From NCBI GenBank assembly GCA_021770245.1, contig JAETRI010000039.1:1-32950 (forward strand): a stretch of DNA of 32,950 nt, in the 5' to 3' direction. This document shows positions 22,659 to 31,291 of the stretch, one piece after another. The number at the start of each line of letters is the position of its first letter. Positions within the stretch are counted from its first letter, which is position 1. Under the pieces are notes generated by a model. That model did not search any database. It was not told the origin of the DNA and was given only the letters and a program-made list of their open reading frames with translations. The DNA comes from Lachnospiraceae bacterium. Its GTDB lineage: Bacteria; Bacillota; Clostridia; Lachnospirales; Lachnospiraceae. Both the position numbers and the translations under genes were made by a program.

Positions 22659-24047
22659 ATGTCAGTAAAACAGGAAATCCCTTACAAAATCTATCTGGAA
22701 GAGAAGGAGATGCCGAAGCAGTGGTATAACGTGCGGGCCGATATGAAGAATAAGCCCGCCCCTCTGCTGAATCCCGGCACGCTGCAGCCCATGACCTTTG
22801 AAGAGCTGCGGGGCGTATTCTGCGACGAGCTGGTAAAGCAGGAACTGAACGATACGGACGCTTATATCGATATTCCGGAGGAGATCAGGAAATTCTATAA
22901 GATGTACCGGCCCTCGCCTCTGGTAAGGGCGTACTGCCTGGAAGAAAAGCTGCAGACCCCGGCGAAAATCTATTATAAATTCGAAGGAAACAACACCAGC
23001 GGCAGCCACAAGCTTAATTCTGCCATCGCACAGGCCTATTATGCCAAGGAACAGGGCTTGAAGGGCGTTACCACGGAAACGGGAGCGGGGCAGTGGGGTA
23101 CGGCTCTTTCCATGGCCTGTTCCTATTTCGGCCTGGACTGCCAGGTCTATATGGTAAAAGTATCCTATGAGCAGAAGCCCTTCCGCCGGGAGGTGATGCG
23201 CACCTACGGCGCGAAAGTGACGCCTTCCCCTTCGGATTCCACCCAGGTGGGCAGGAAAATCCTGGCGGAGCATCCCGGCACCACGGGAAGCTTAGGCTGC
23301 GCCATCTCCGAAGCCGTGGAGGCAGCCACTACACAGGAGGGATACCGTTATGTGCTGGGAAGCGTGCTTTCTCAGGTGCTGCTTCATCAGTCGGTCATCG
23401 GACTGGAGACGAAGGCGGCCCTGGATAAATACGGCATCGTCCCGGACATGATTATCGGATGTGCGGGCGGCGGCTCGAACCTGGGCGGCTTGATCTCCCC
23501 CTTCATGGGAGAGGTGCTCAGGGGAGAGAAAAAGTATCGGTTCATCGCCGTGGAACCGGCCTCCTGCCCCAGCTTGACCCGCGGAAAATACGTGTATGAT
23601 TTCTGCGATACGGGAATGGTCTGCCCTCTGGCGAAAATGTATACCCTGGGGAGCGGCTTCATTCCTTCGGCCAATCATGCGGGCGGCCTGCGCTACCACG
23701 GCATGAGCTCCGTATTATCCCAGCTGTATGCGGACGGATACATGGAGGCCCGCAGCGTGGAACAGACCGCGGTGTTTAAGGCGGCCGAGGAATTTGCACG
23801 GGTGGAGGGGATCCTTCCCGCCCCGGAAAGCAGCCATGCCATCCGTGTGGCCATTGACGAGGCCATGAAGTGCAAGGAGACGGGAGAAGAGAAAACCATC
23901 GTGTTCGGCTTGACCGGGACCGGCTACTTCGACATGGTGGCCTATGAGAAGTTCCACAACGGCGAGATGAGCGATTACATCCCCACGGATGCGGATCTGC
24001 AGGCCGGCTTTGACGGGATTCCCCGTTTCCCCGAAAACGAGATCTGA
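22659..24047 (+). CDS. Tryptophan synthase beta chain, TrpB2 type
   Basis: The 462-residue protein is the PLP-dependent beta chain that joins indole and L-serine to make tryptophan. The PLP lysine is Lys118 in SGSHKLNSA, and the phosphate-binding loop is CAGGGSNLGG. The N-terminal extension with PAPLLNPGT and the overall length place it in the TrpB2 branch (COG1350), which often works without TrpA. No trpA or other trp gene lies nearby, so it probably salvages free indole. ATG 22659 follows AAAGGAG by 6 bases. It is controlled by the Trp T-box just upstream. Confidence 0.93.
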   Translation: MSVKQEIPYKIYLEEKEMPKQWYNVRADMKNKPAPLLNPGTLQPMTFEELRGVFCDELVKQELNDTDAYIDIPEEIRKFYKMYRPSPLVRAYCLEEKLQTPAKIYYKFEGNNTSGSHKLNSAIAQAYYAKEQGLKGVTTETGAGQWGTALSMACSYFGLDCQVYMVKVSYEQKPFRREVMRTYGAKVTPSPSDSTQVGRKILAEHPGTTGSLGCAISEAVEAATTQEGYRYVLGSVLSQVLLHQSVIGLETKAALDKYGIVPDMIIGCAGGGSNLGGLISPFMGEVLRGEKKYRFIAVEPASCPSLTRGKYVYDFCDTGMVCPLAKMYTLGSGFIPSANHAGGLRYHGMSSVLSQLYADGYMEARSVEQTAVFKAAEEFARVEGILPAPESSHAIRVAIDEAMKCKETGEEKTIVFGLTGTGYFDMVAYEKFHNGEMSDYIPTDADLQAGFDGIPRFPENEI

Positions 24048-24116
24048 CGGGGACGGATAAGCGGGCGGTATACGGCGGTGCGGCGCCTGGCGGAGCCGCA
24101 GGAAGTACCTGATTCG

Positions 24117-24138
24117 TCTGCGCGCGAAAGCGCGCAGA
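24117..24138. repeat. GC-rich hairpin between trpB2 and the alpha/beta hydrolase
   Basis: TCTGCGCGC-GAAA-GCGCGCAGA is a perfect 9-bp stem with a GNRA tetraloop. It resembles the hairpin in the clpB leader. No T-run follows, so it probably stabilises mRNA rather than ending it. The rest of the 24048-24220 gap shows no clear promoter. Confidence 0.5.
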
Positions 24139-24220
24139 TGATGACCGAAACCGGAGACGGATAAGGCCCATACAGGACCGGCTTCGTACGCGCATGAAAG
24201 CACATGGATGGGAACCGGAT

Positions 24221-25156
24221 ATGATAAGCAGAAATAAAAAGATGATACTGGCCGCGGCGGCAGCCCCGTTGGCGGCGCTTACGGGAAGCGCGGCATTTTT
24301 CTTCGGGTACTCCTCGTTACGGTTCCCGGAAAAGAAAGGGAAACGAAAGAAAAACTACGGGAAATACGCAGATACGATTCAAAACGGAGTGGACTGGTTC
24401 CTGGACAGGAATCCGGAGCAGGTGATTCTGACCTCGCAGGACGGGCTGAAACTCTCGGCCCGTTTCCTTCCGGCGGAAGGGGAGAGCCGGAAGGCGCTGA
24501 TCCTCATGCACGGTTACCGGGCGGAGCCCCTGGTGGATTTCGCAGGGCTATACCGGTTCTACCACGAACAGGGATATCATCTGCTGGTTCCTTCCCAGAG
24601 GAGCCACGGGGACAGCGAGGGAAAGTACATCTGTTTCGGCGTAAAGGAGCGGTTTGACTGTAAGATGTGGGCAGAGTATCTGTGCTCCCGCCTGGGAAAG
24701 GACTGCAGCGTTTTCCTTTCCGGAATTTCCATGGGCTGTTCCACCGTACTCATGGCAGCGGGCACCGGCCTTCCCGAAAACGTGCGGGGGATCATTGCGG
24801 ACTGCGGCTTTACCTCCCCTTATGATATTTTCAGGCACGTGCTGCGCAGGAATTTCGGCCTGCCGGCATTCCCGCTGATCGGGATGACGCAGGTGCTGGC
24901 AAAGCATCGGGCAGGATTTACTTACCGGGAGGCATCCACGACGGATGTGTTGAAGGCCTGCCGGATCCCGGTGCTGTTCATCCACGGAGGGGCGGATACC
25001 TTTGTCCCCGTGCGCATGACCCTGGAGAATTACGCCGCCTGCGGCGCGCCGAAGGAGCTTCTGATCATAGAGGGAGCAGGGCATGCGGTTTCCAACATGG
25101 AGGATCCCGTGCGGTATCGGGAGGCAGTCCTGGGCTTTATGCAGAAATACGAATAG
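24221..25156 (+). CDS. Membrane-anchored alpha/beta hydrolase
   Basis: A 311-residue protein with an N-terminal hydrophobic anchor (about residues 8-27) followed by a basic KKGKRKK stretch. The hydrolase domain begins near VILTSQDGLKLSARF. It shows LILMHGYRAEP (oxyanion region), the nucleophile elbow GISMGCS, FIHGGADTFVP (Asp) and EGAGHAVS (His), so the catalytic triad is complete. This is the common gut Firmicutes type of serine hydrolase of unknown substrate. The start is uncertain: ATG 24221 has a weak GGGAACC site, while ATG 24194 would add nine residues. It follows trpB2 after 173 bases and converges with the AraC gene. Confidence 0.85.
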   Translation: MISRNKKMILAAAAAPLAALTGSAAFFFGYSSLRFPEKKGKRKKNYGKYADTIQNGVDWFLDRNPEQVILTSQDGLKLSARFLPAEGESRKALILMHGYRAEPLVDFAGLYRFYHEQGYHLLVPSQRSHGDSEGKYICFGVKERFDCKMWAEYLCSRLGKDCSVFLSGISMGCSTVLMAAGTGLPENVRGIIADCGFTSPYDIFRHVLRRNFGLPAFPLIGMTQVLAKHRAGFTYREASTTDVLKACRIPVLFIHGGADTFVPVRMTLENYAACGAPKELLIIEGAGHAVSNMEDPVRYREAVLGFMQKYE

Positions 25157-25177
25157 AAAGCCGTGCGGGGCAGGACT

Positions 25178-26056
25178 TCAGTCCCGGTTTGCCGCGGCCT
25201 GCTTCAGATATTCGGAGGGCGTGCAGGCGTTGAAGCGACGGAAGACCACGGTAAAATAGCTGCTGCTGCCGAATCCCAGCTCCATGGCGATATCCGTTAC
25301 GGATTTCCCTTCCGCCAGAAGCTGCTTGGATAGCTGGATCTTGCGGTAATTGATGTAATGCCTGGGCGAGATGCCCGTCTGCGCCTTGAATTTCTGTTTG
25401 AACTGGGACAGGGACAGGCCGCACAGCCGGGCCAGACCCTCTAAAGGCAGTTCCTGGCTGATGTTATCTTTAATATAGGTAAGAACGCGTTCCATGTCGG
25501 GAGATACAGAACGGGGCAGCTCCCGGGATTGGGCCATGATTTCGTAGAGAGCCAGAAGGAGACAGGAGGAGGCCTGGTAGCGCAGATGCGGGCTGGCCGC
25601 CAGTTCAAAGGCTTTTTTTACATGGGACAGCATGCTCCCGGGCGCATGGAAGGTGTGGGGAGGAAGCTGGGCCAGGCCGGAGACGAGATGCGCTCCGGCC
25701 TCTTCGTTTAAAAAGAAGAGATTTTCTTCGGACACATCCAGTTGGAACCACAGGATCTCCCCCGTGGACAGGGGGATCAGATTGGTGCTGTGCACTTCGT
25801 TGGGACGGGTCATGAAAACATCGTAGCCGGACAGTTCATAGTCCTTCTCCCCCACAGTGAAGGTGAGGGTCCCCTCGGTCACGAAGGTGAACTCATAGGC
25901 GTCCCTGTGGAAATGGGGAAGCAGGGGGGCGCAGGCCTGGTTCATGGTATGCTTTCCGAACATGCGCAGGCCGGGAATGCCGAGCTCGCGCCTGGTATAT
26001 ACGGTGCGATATTTCGAGGTATAATAACTGTCTGTCCATTCCTGCGGGCAAATCAT
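25178..26056 (-). CDS. AraC family regulator with cupin domain (second)
   Basis: The 292-residue protein has an N-terminal cupin region (HFHRDAYEFTFVTEGTLTF) and two C-terminal helix-turn-helix units, LARLCGLSLSQFKQKF and TDIAMELGFGSSSYFTVVFR. It probably senses a sugar or related effector. The target is uncertain: the nearest carbohydrate gene is the alpha-mannosidase at 26647, about 600 bases beyond its start on the opposite strand. Start ATG 26056 follows GGAGGA by 5 bases within the shared leader element. The leader also holds a 12-bp inverted repeat, and a palindrome at 26185-26218 may be an operator. Confidence 0.92.
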   Translation of the reverse strand: MICPQEWTDSYYTSKYRTVYTRRELGIPGLRMFGKHTMNQACAPLLPHFHRDAYEFTFVTEGTLTFTVGEKDYELSGYDVFMTRPNEVHSTNLIPLSTGEILWFQLDVSEENLFFLNEEAGAHLVSGLAQLPPHTFHAPGSMLSHVKKAFELAASPHLRYQASSCLLLALYEIMAQSRELPRSVSPDMERVLTYIKDNISQELPLEGLARLCGLSLSQFKQKFKAQTGISPRHYINYRKIQLSKQLLAEGKSVTDIAMELGFGSSSYFTVVFRRFNACTPSEYLKQAAANRD

Positions 26057-26117
26057 ACTAATCCTCCATGCCGCGTCCTTTGCGGCACCGCAACATGAAT
26101 CGAAGATTCATGTTGCG
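26054..26117 (-). promoter_or_regulatory. Shared hairpin-SD leader element, copy 3, with adjacent 12-bp inverted repeat
   Basis: Minus strand: GCCGC-AAAGGAC-GCGGC (26086-26070) then ATGGAGGATTAGT and the ATG of the AraC gene. Immediately upstream, CGCAACATGAAT and ATTCATGTTGCG (26089-26117) form a perfect 12-bp stem with a 5-base loop, giving two hairpins in a row. Confidence 0.65.
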
Positions 26118-26184
26118 ATTCTATCTCCTTTTCGAATTTTGCGGCACAAAAGTATTAATTTTGTACGGCGTATATAAATAGTGG

Positions 26185-26218
26185 CGGTACTTTTTTAATG
26201 ATTTTATAATAAGTACCG
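26185..26218. repeat. Inverted repeat CGGTACTT...AAGTACCG upstream of the AraC gene
   Basis: Perfect 8-bp arms separated by 18 AT-rich bases. The spacing (about 26 bases centre to centre) and AT-rich centre suggest a protein-binding site near an AraC promoter rather than a terminator. No clear -35/-10 pair was identified. Confidence 0.4.
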
Positions 26219-26345
26219 GACGAGGTCAATGGGGAAAGACTTTGCACGAGCCGCCTGTTGGAAATACCGGGCAGGGAAAGGTTTCCGCCCGCCGCGCAGT
26301 CCGCATTCCGGATGGAGGGAAAACCTCTCTATGCGGGCTTGTGCA

Positions 26346-26378
26346 TAAGAAAAGCTCCCGGATTTCTCCGGAAGCTTT
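26346..26378 (-). terminator. Terminator of the first tRNA-Leu gene
   Basis: On the minus strand AAAGCTTCCGG pairs with CCGGGAGCTTT (one mismatch) and is followed by TCTTATG. It starts 10 bases after the tRNA 3' end. Confidence 0.6.
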
Positions 26379-26387
26379 GTAAGACAG

Positions 26388-26471
26388 TGCAGGAAAAGAG
26401 ACTTGAACTCTCATGGTATTGCTACCACACGGACCTGAACCGTGCGCGTCTGCCAATTCCGCCATTCCTGC
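26388..26471 (-). tRNA. tRNA-Leu (anticodon CAG), copy 1
   Basis: An 84-base class II tRNA with acceptor stem GCAGGAA/TTCCTGC, discriminator A, anticodon loop TTCAGGT (anticodon at 26437-26435) and a long variable arm. The CCA end is not encoded. It is identical to the tRNA at 31332-31415. It has a strong promoter (26484-26512) and a terminator. Confidence 0.95.
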
Positions 26472-26483
26472 GCGACGATAATT

Positions 26484-26512
26484 ATAATATATGATTCCCC
26501 ATGGAATGTCAA
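26484..26512 (-). promoter_or_regulatory. Promoter of tRNA-Leu copy 1
   Basis: Minus strand TTGACA (26512-26507), a 17-base spacer and TATTAT (26489-26484). Confidence 0.8.
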
Positions 26513-26646
26513 CACCTTTTTAAAAATTCAGCTGTCAAATGAAAGGCTGTGACGGTTCGGGCTTGCCGAAACCGCTGCAAGGCAGGGCGCAGTTTGGCAT
26601 GCGCCGATTTCCGGCATCATGAACCGCTGCGAGAAAGGAGAAACGT

Positions 26647-29600
26647 ATGAAAGTCATGCATTCGGAGTGGACCGGACGTCTCGAACACTGGATCCGGACA
26701 CTCAAGGAGGATTTCTATCGGCCTCTGGGCGAAATCGCCTGGGAAGCATGCAGGACAAAGGAACATTTGTCCTTAGAAGAGCTGGGAAGCTGTGGGTTTG
26801 CGCCTGTAAAACCGGGCTTCACCTGGGGGGAGACCTGGGAATACTGCTGGTTTCGGGGAAGCGTGGTCCTTCCGAAAGAGGCGGAGGGGAAGCGTATCGT
26901 CCTTTCCCTGGCTCCGGGCGGAGAATCCACCCTGTTTGTGAACGGGACGAGCTTCGGGACCTATCGTGCGGACTGGGTGATGGAGAAGCATCATTATCTG
27001 GAGGACAACGTGCTCTGCGCGGCTGGAAAGGCCGGGGACCGTTATGATATCCTGATGGAAACCTATGCAGGACATTATTATCCGGATGCGGGCGGCTGCT
27101 CCACCGGGCCGGTGCTTCCCGGTTCCTATCAGGATCCCCTGGAGGAGGGAGCGCGCAGAAAGCTGGGCGAGTGCACCTATGGGATCTGGAACGAGGATGC
27201 CTATCAGCTTTATATGGATGTGGATACCCTGTCCAAGCTTCTGAAAACCCTGGACGAGACGAGCCTTCGGGCGGCCAGGATTGCGGAAGCGCTGGAACGG
27301 TTTTCCCTGATCGTGGATTTTGAACAGGGCGAGGAGGGCAGGGATGCTTCCTACCGGGAGGCCTCCGCCATGCTGCGTCCGGTGATGGAAGCGGTAAACG
27401 GCTCCACCCAGCCGGTTTTCTATGCCGTCGGCAACGCACACCTGGATCTGGCCTGGCTGTGGCCTATGGCGGAAACCCATCGGAAGACCTCCCGTACCTT
27501 TGCCGCACAGCTTCGTCTGATCGAGGAATATCCGGAATATAAGTTCATCCAGAGCCAGCCGGCTTCCTATGAGATGTGCAGAAAATATTACCCGGAGCTG
27601 TTTGAACGGATTAAGGATGCCATCAAGGGCGGCCAGTGGATCGCAGACGGCGCCATGTGGGTGGAGCCGGATACCAATATGGCCGGCGGCGAAGCCCTGA
27701 TCCGGCAGCTGGTACACGGGAAACGGTACTATAAGGATGTGCTCGGCGTGGAGAGCGAGGTGCTCTGGCTGCCGGATACCTTTGGTTACACGGCTGCGCT
27801 GCCCCAGATCCTGAAGGGCTGCGGCGTGAAGTACCTGGTGACCCAGAAAATTTTCTGGTCCTACAACGAGGGGGATCAGTTCCCCTACCACTATTTCACC
27901 TGGCAGGGGATGGACGGCTCCCAGGTGACCTCCTTCCTTCCCACCAGCTATACTTACAAGACCGATCCGGCGGAGATCAATACGGTGTGGAAAAACCGGA
28001 CACAGGTACGCGACCTGGACGCTTTCCTCCTGCCCTTCGGCTATGGAGACGGCGGCGGCGGGCCTTCCAGGGATCATGTGGAATACGCCCTGCGTCAGAA
28101 GGATCTGGAAGGCGGCGTGCGGGTGAAAATGGAAGGCCCGAAGGAATTCTTTGAGGATATGGAAGCAAAGGGCGGCCCGAAAAACACCTATGTGGGAGAA
28201 CTGTATTTCTCCGCCCACAGGGGCACCTATACCGCTCAGGCCATGGTAAAACAGAAAAACCGGCAGAACGAACTGGCGCTGCGTGAAATGGAGATGTGGG
28301 CATCCGCAGCGAAACTGGCCGGATGGACCTATCCGCTTGAGAAGGCCGACGGCCTCTGGAAAGAGCTGCTGCTCCATCAGTTCCACGATATCCTTCCCGG
28401 CTCCTCCATTGCCCGGGTGTATGTGGAGGCCCAAAAGGCCCATGAAGAGATCCATAAGGGAGCAAAGGAGGTACAAGCCGATGCCCTGAAGGCCCTGCTG
28501 GGCGAAAAAACGGAAGCGGAGGCGGTGAGCGTATTCAACTCCTTAAGCTTCCCGCGCAAAGCCCTGGTGGAGCTGCCGGATTCCTTTGCCCGGGGAGCCT
28601 GTCTGGCGGACGGAAGCCATGTACCTGTGGGACGTACGCAGGAGGGCGTGAAAGCTCTGGTAACCCTGCCTTCCTGCGGCGCCGTTTCCCTTAGGCCCGC
28701 CGACGGTCCGGACGAGGCGGCCGGAGCTGCGATCCGAAAGACAAAAGACGGTTTTGTGCTGGAAAACGAAGTGCTTACGGCAGCGGTGGACGGACGCGGC
28801 GAAGTGACCTCCTTTGTATTAAAGGAAAGCGGCAGGGAATTCGCGGCGGGCAGCATGAACCGCTTCCGCCTGTACAAGGATGTGCCCAGACTGTTCGATG
28901 CCTGGGATATCGATTCCAACTATATCGAACAGGAAGTGGACGGCGCCTTTGACGTGACTGTGGAAGCGCTGGAGCAGGGCCTGGAAGCCGTACTGATGGT
29001 GAAGGGAAGGATCGGAGAGTCTTCCTTTACCCAGAAAATCCGCCTGGCATCCGGCAGCCGCAGGCTGGTATTCGAGACCCGGGTGGATTGGAAGGAGCTG
29101 CACCGCCTGCTGAAGACGGCGTTCCCTGTGGCGGTATATGCGGAGAACGGGATCAATGAAATGCAGTTCGGTTATGTGGAGCGTCCCGCCCATCGTTCCA
29201 GGCTCTATGACAAGGACCGGTTTGAGGTGTGCAATCATCGCTACAGCGCATTCTGTGACGGGAGCCACGGAGCGGCCGTACTGAACGACTGTAAATACGG
29301 GATTTCCATGAACTCTAACAGCCTGGAACTGACGCTTCTCACCGCTTCGGCCGGGCCGGAGATGCGCGCGGACAACAGGGTGCACCACTTCACCTATGCC
29401 TTTACCGCCTGGGAAGGCGCATTCGCGGACTGCGATGTGGTGCGTCAGGGATATGAGCTGAACGTGGCGCCCGTGGTGGCGGAAGGGGGAAGCAGGGACT
29501 TCAGCCTGATTTCCATTGACAAGGAAAACGTTCTGGCGGATACTCTCAAACCCGCGGAGGACGGCAGCGACGACCTCATCCTGCGTCTCTATGAGGCGAA

Positions 29601-29772
29601 GAAGGCGGCCGTAACGGCCGGGATCCATGTGGACATGGGAGACATGCGGGCCTATATCTGCGACATGCTGGAAAATAAACTGGAAGAAGTGCCGGTGGAA
29701 GACGGAAAACTTTCGCTTCCCTTCCGTGCCTTTGAAGTGAAAACGATCAGGCTGGTGCCCGGGAAGGGCTGA
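26647..29772 (+). CDS. GH38 alpha-mannosidase
   Basis: The 1041-residue enzyme has the GH38 order of domains. There is an N-terminal beta domain (about 1-250) and a catalytic domain opening with GNAHLDLAWLWP (zinc ligands His265 and Asp267). The nucleophile is Asp377 in LPDTFGYTAALPQ, and HQFHDILPGSS carries another zinc-ligand His. Long C-terminal beta-sandwich domains follow. The enzyme cleaves alpha-mannose residues, probably from N-glycan fragments or short manno-oligosaccharides. No signal peptide is visible, so it acts in the cytoplasm on imported sugar. ATG 26647 follows AAAGGAG by 6 bases. No clear promoter was found between the tRNA promoter and the gene. Confidence 0.95.
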   Translation: MKVMHSEWTGRLEHWIRTLKEDFYRPLGEIAWEACRTKEHLSLEELGSCGFAPVKPGFTWGETWEYCWFRGSVVLPKEAEGKRIVLSLAPGGESTLFVNGTSFGTYRADWVMEKHHYLEDNVLCAAGKAGDRYDILMETYAGHYYPDAGGCSTGPVLPGSYQDPLEEGARRKLGECTYGIWNEDAYQLYMDVDTLSKLLKTLDETSLRAARIAEALERFSLIVDFEQGEEGRDASYREASAMLRPVMEAVNGSTQPVFYAVGNAHLDLAWLWPMAETHRKTSRTFAAQLRLIEEYPEYKFIQSQPASYEMCRKYYPELFERIKDAIKGGQWIADGAMWVEPDTNMAGGEALIRQLVHGKRYYKDVLGVESEVLWLPDTFGYTAALPQILKGCGVKYLVTQKIFWSYNEGDQFPYHYFTWQGMDGSQVTSFLPTSYTYKTDPAEINTVWKNRTQVRDLDAFLLPFGYGDGGGGPSRDHVEYALRQKDLEGGVRVKMEGPKEFFEDMEAKGGPKNTYVGELYFSAHRGTYTAQAMVKQKNRQNELALREMEMWASAAKLAGWTYPLEKADGLWKELLLHQFHDILPGSSIARVYVEAQKAHEEIHKGAKEVQADALKALLGEKTEAEAVSVFNSLSFPRKALVELPDSFARGACLADGSHVPVGRTQEGVKALVTLPSCGAVSLRPADGPDEAAGAAIRKTKDGFVLENEVLTAAVDGRGEVTSFVLKESGREFAAGSMNRFRLYKDVPRLFDAWDIDSNYIEQEVDGAFDVTVEALEQGLEAVLMVKGRIGESSFTQKIRLASGSRRLVFETRVDWKELHRLLKTAFPVAVYAENGINEMQFGYVERPAHRSRLYDKDRFEVCNHRYSAFCDGSHGAAVLNDCKYGISMNSNSLELTLLTASAGPEMRADNRVHHFTYAFTAWEGAFADCDVVRQGYELNVAPVVAEGGSRDFSLISIDKENVLADTLKPAEDGSDDLILRLYEAKKAAVTAGIHVDMGDMRAYICDMLENKLEEVPVEDGKLSLPFRAFEVKTIRLVPGKG

Positions 29773-29860
29773 GGCCGGTGATCCCGGGGCCGGCAGTACC
29801 ATACCGGTCCCGGATTCATCCGGGAAGGAGTCCCGCCATACGTTGGAATCGTCTTTTCAT

Positions 29861-29890
29861 GGGGCGCATTTGTTTTGCCGCCCCGTTTTG
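29861..29890 (+). terminator. Candidate terminator after the alpha-mannosidase
   Basis: GGGGCG and CGCCCC form a 6-bp stem around an 11-12-base loop, followed by GTTTTG. It lies about 90 bases after the mannosidase stop and 33 bases before the next start. Confidence 0.35.
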
Positions 29891-29922
29891 CAATGATCCT
29901 GTCGGGCCGGAGGGGCAGGCGA

Positions 29923-30435
29923 ATGATTATTTTGATAACGGGAGCATCTCATACGGGGAAGACTGCCCTTGCTCAAAAATTATTGGAAAAATATAAATGG
30001 CCTTATCTGTCCATAGACCATCTGAAGATGGGCCTGATCCGCAGTCGGAATACGACGCTTACGCCTTTAAGCGATGATAAGGCATTAACGGATTACTTAT
30101 GGCCGATCGTGCGTGAAATGATAAAAACGGCTATCGAGAACGATCAGAATCTTATTGTCGAAGGATGCTATATTCCCTTCGGCTGGTCGAAGGATTTTGA
30201 AGAGGGGTATTTGGAAAATATCAGGTATTACTGCCTGGTTATGAGCAAAAAGTATATTATGAATCATTTCGGCGATATCAAAAAGTACGCAAATGTCGTG
30301 GAGAACAGAATGGACGATGAGTACTGCACGATAGAAACCGTGCTCAGGGATAACGAAGAAATACTGGAGCAGTGCCGGAAGCATGGGGTTAACTGCTTCC
30401 TTATCGATGAGGAATACAGGATAGACATTGAGTGA
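29923..30435 (+). CDS. P-loop nucleotide kinase-like protein
   Basis: The 170-residue protein begins MIILITGASHTGKTALAQ, a Walker A motif (residues 7-14). LSIDHLKMG and LIVEGCYIPFG, typical of small-molecule kinases of the adenylate or shikimate kinase kind, follow. The substrate is unknown; proteins of this sort act on nucleotides, sugars or 2-phosphoglycerate. ATG 29923 is preceded by GGAGGGG about 7 bases away, which rejects an in-frame start at 29875. It has no TM segment and should be cytoplasmic. Confidence 0.78.
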   Translation: MIILITGASHTGKTALAQKLLEKYKWPYLSIDHLKMGLIRSRNTTLTPLSDDKALTDYLWPIVREMIKTAIENDQNLIVEGCYIPFGWSKDFEEGYLENIRYYCLVMSKKYIMNHFGDIKKYANVVENRMDDEYCTIETVLRDNEEILEQCRKHGVNCFLIDEEYRIDIE

Positions 30436-30448
30436 TAAAGGAAGGCGT

Positions 30449-30486
30449 GCCGCAGGGGCCACAGGGCCATTCCCGCATTTGTCCTG
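30449..30486. repeat. Palindromic repeat family, right-arm fragment (copy E)
   Basis: GCCGCAGGGGCCACAGGGCC, then ATTCCCGCATTTGTCCTGG, aligns with the right end of copies A and D with few changes. It lies 13 bases after the kinase-like gene. Confidence 0.6.
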
Positions 30487-30553
30487 GGGGTAAGCGTCCC
30501 GGTTTTATCAAACGGGGATCCTTTCTTAGCGTAGTATTGCAGGAGGTATACGG

Positions 30554-31042
30554 ATGACAATAGCAGAAATTACGATGAAAATGATTGATTTTTGCGAAGG
30601 AAACATGCATGATATCGACCACTTTATCCGGGTGTGGACATATGCGAAGACGATCGGCGAACTGGAAGGGCTGGATCCAAAGAGGCAGTTTATTCTCGAG
30701 ACGGCTGCGATTACGCACGATATTGCCTGCCCTCTATGCCGGGAGAAGTACGGAAATGCCGACGGAAAGCATCAGGAGGAAGAAGGAGCCCCGATGGTTA
30801 TGGAATTTTTGAAGGACTCCGGTATGAGCGGGGAAGAGATCGACCGGGTCTCTTATCTGGTCGGCCATCACCATACCTTATCAGGCATCGAAGGAATGGA
30901 TTATCAGATCCTTATTGAGGCGGACTATCTTGTAAATGCGGCGGAAGGCGGATATACGAAAGATAATATGAGAAACGCCATCGGAAAAATCATAAAGACA
31001 AAGAGCGCACTGCATCTGATGCGGTCAATATTCTGCCTGTAA
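30554..31042 (+). CDS. HD domain phosphohydrolase
   Basis: The 162-residue protein has the HD-domain pattern: an N-terminal HDIDHFIRVWTYA, the metal-binding THDIACP, GHHHT and the closing EADYLVN. This superfamily hydrolyses phosphate esters of nucleotides or signalling molecules; the substrate is not known. Start ATG 30554 follows AGGAGG by 7 bases. It is about 120 bases downstream of the kinase-like gene and is on the same strand, but a palindromic repeat separates them. Confidence 0.85.
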   Translation: MTIAEITMKMIDFCEGNMHDIDHFIRVWTYAKTIGELEGLDPKRQFILETAAITHDIACPLCREKYGNADGKHQEEEGAPMVMEFLKDSGMSGEEIDRVSYLVGHHHTLSGIEGMDYQILIEADYLVNAAEGGYTKDNMRNAIGKIIKTKSALHLMRSIFCL

Positions 31043-31291
31043 CCGGAGACTTCTGTATTTTTATGAAAAATATCCGGCCTGCATCATAGCATAAGACGAC
31101 AAAAAGCGCCCTGTGACCTTTAATCCGGCAAGGTCCTTTGAAATCCTCAAATACTTCGTCCACAGTTAAGCTGTCTGGGTTTTTGAAAGATTATTTTTTC
31201 ATGAAAATGCTCCTTTTCTATGCTCGTCAAACGCCCAGAAAACTGCAGGGCAATCTTGCGAGTAAAAAGGAGTGGATAGAAAGTTTTAGAA
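31043..31291. other. Intergenic stretch without a recognised gene
   Basis: About 250 bases between the HD gene and the tRNA terminator. A minus-strand frame reading NPDSLTVDEVFEDFKG may be a scrap of a small regulatory protein, but it has no start codon or binding site. Nothing firm can be assigned. Confidence 0.3.

Noticed and set aside
24165-24200. Possible seventh copy of the AGGACAAACGCATGAA repeat
   Set aside because: Only ACAGGAC and GCGCATGAAAG match and they are split by an unrelated insert; no second arm is present.
26773-28476. Minus-strand open frame of 567 codons opposite the alpha-mannosidase
   Set aside because: It is a shadow of the GH38 gene, with no ribosome binding site or recognisable domain.
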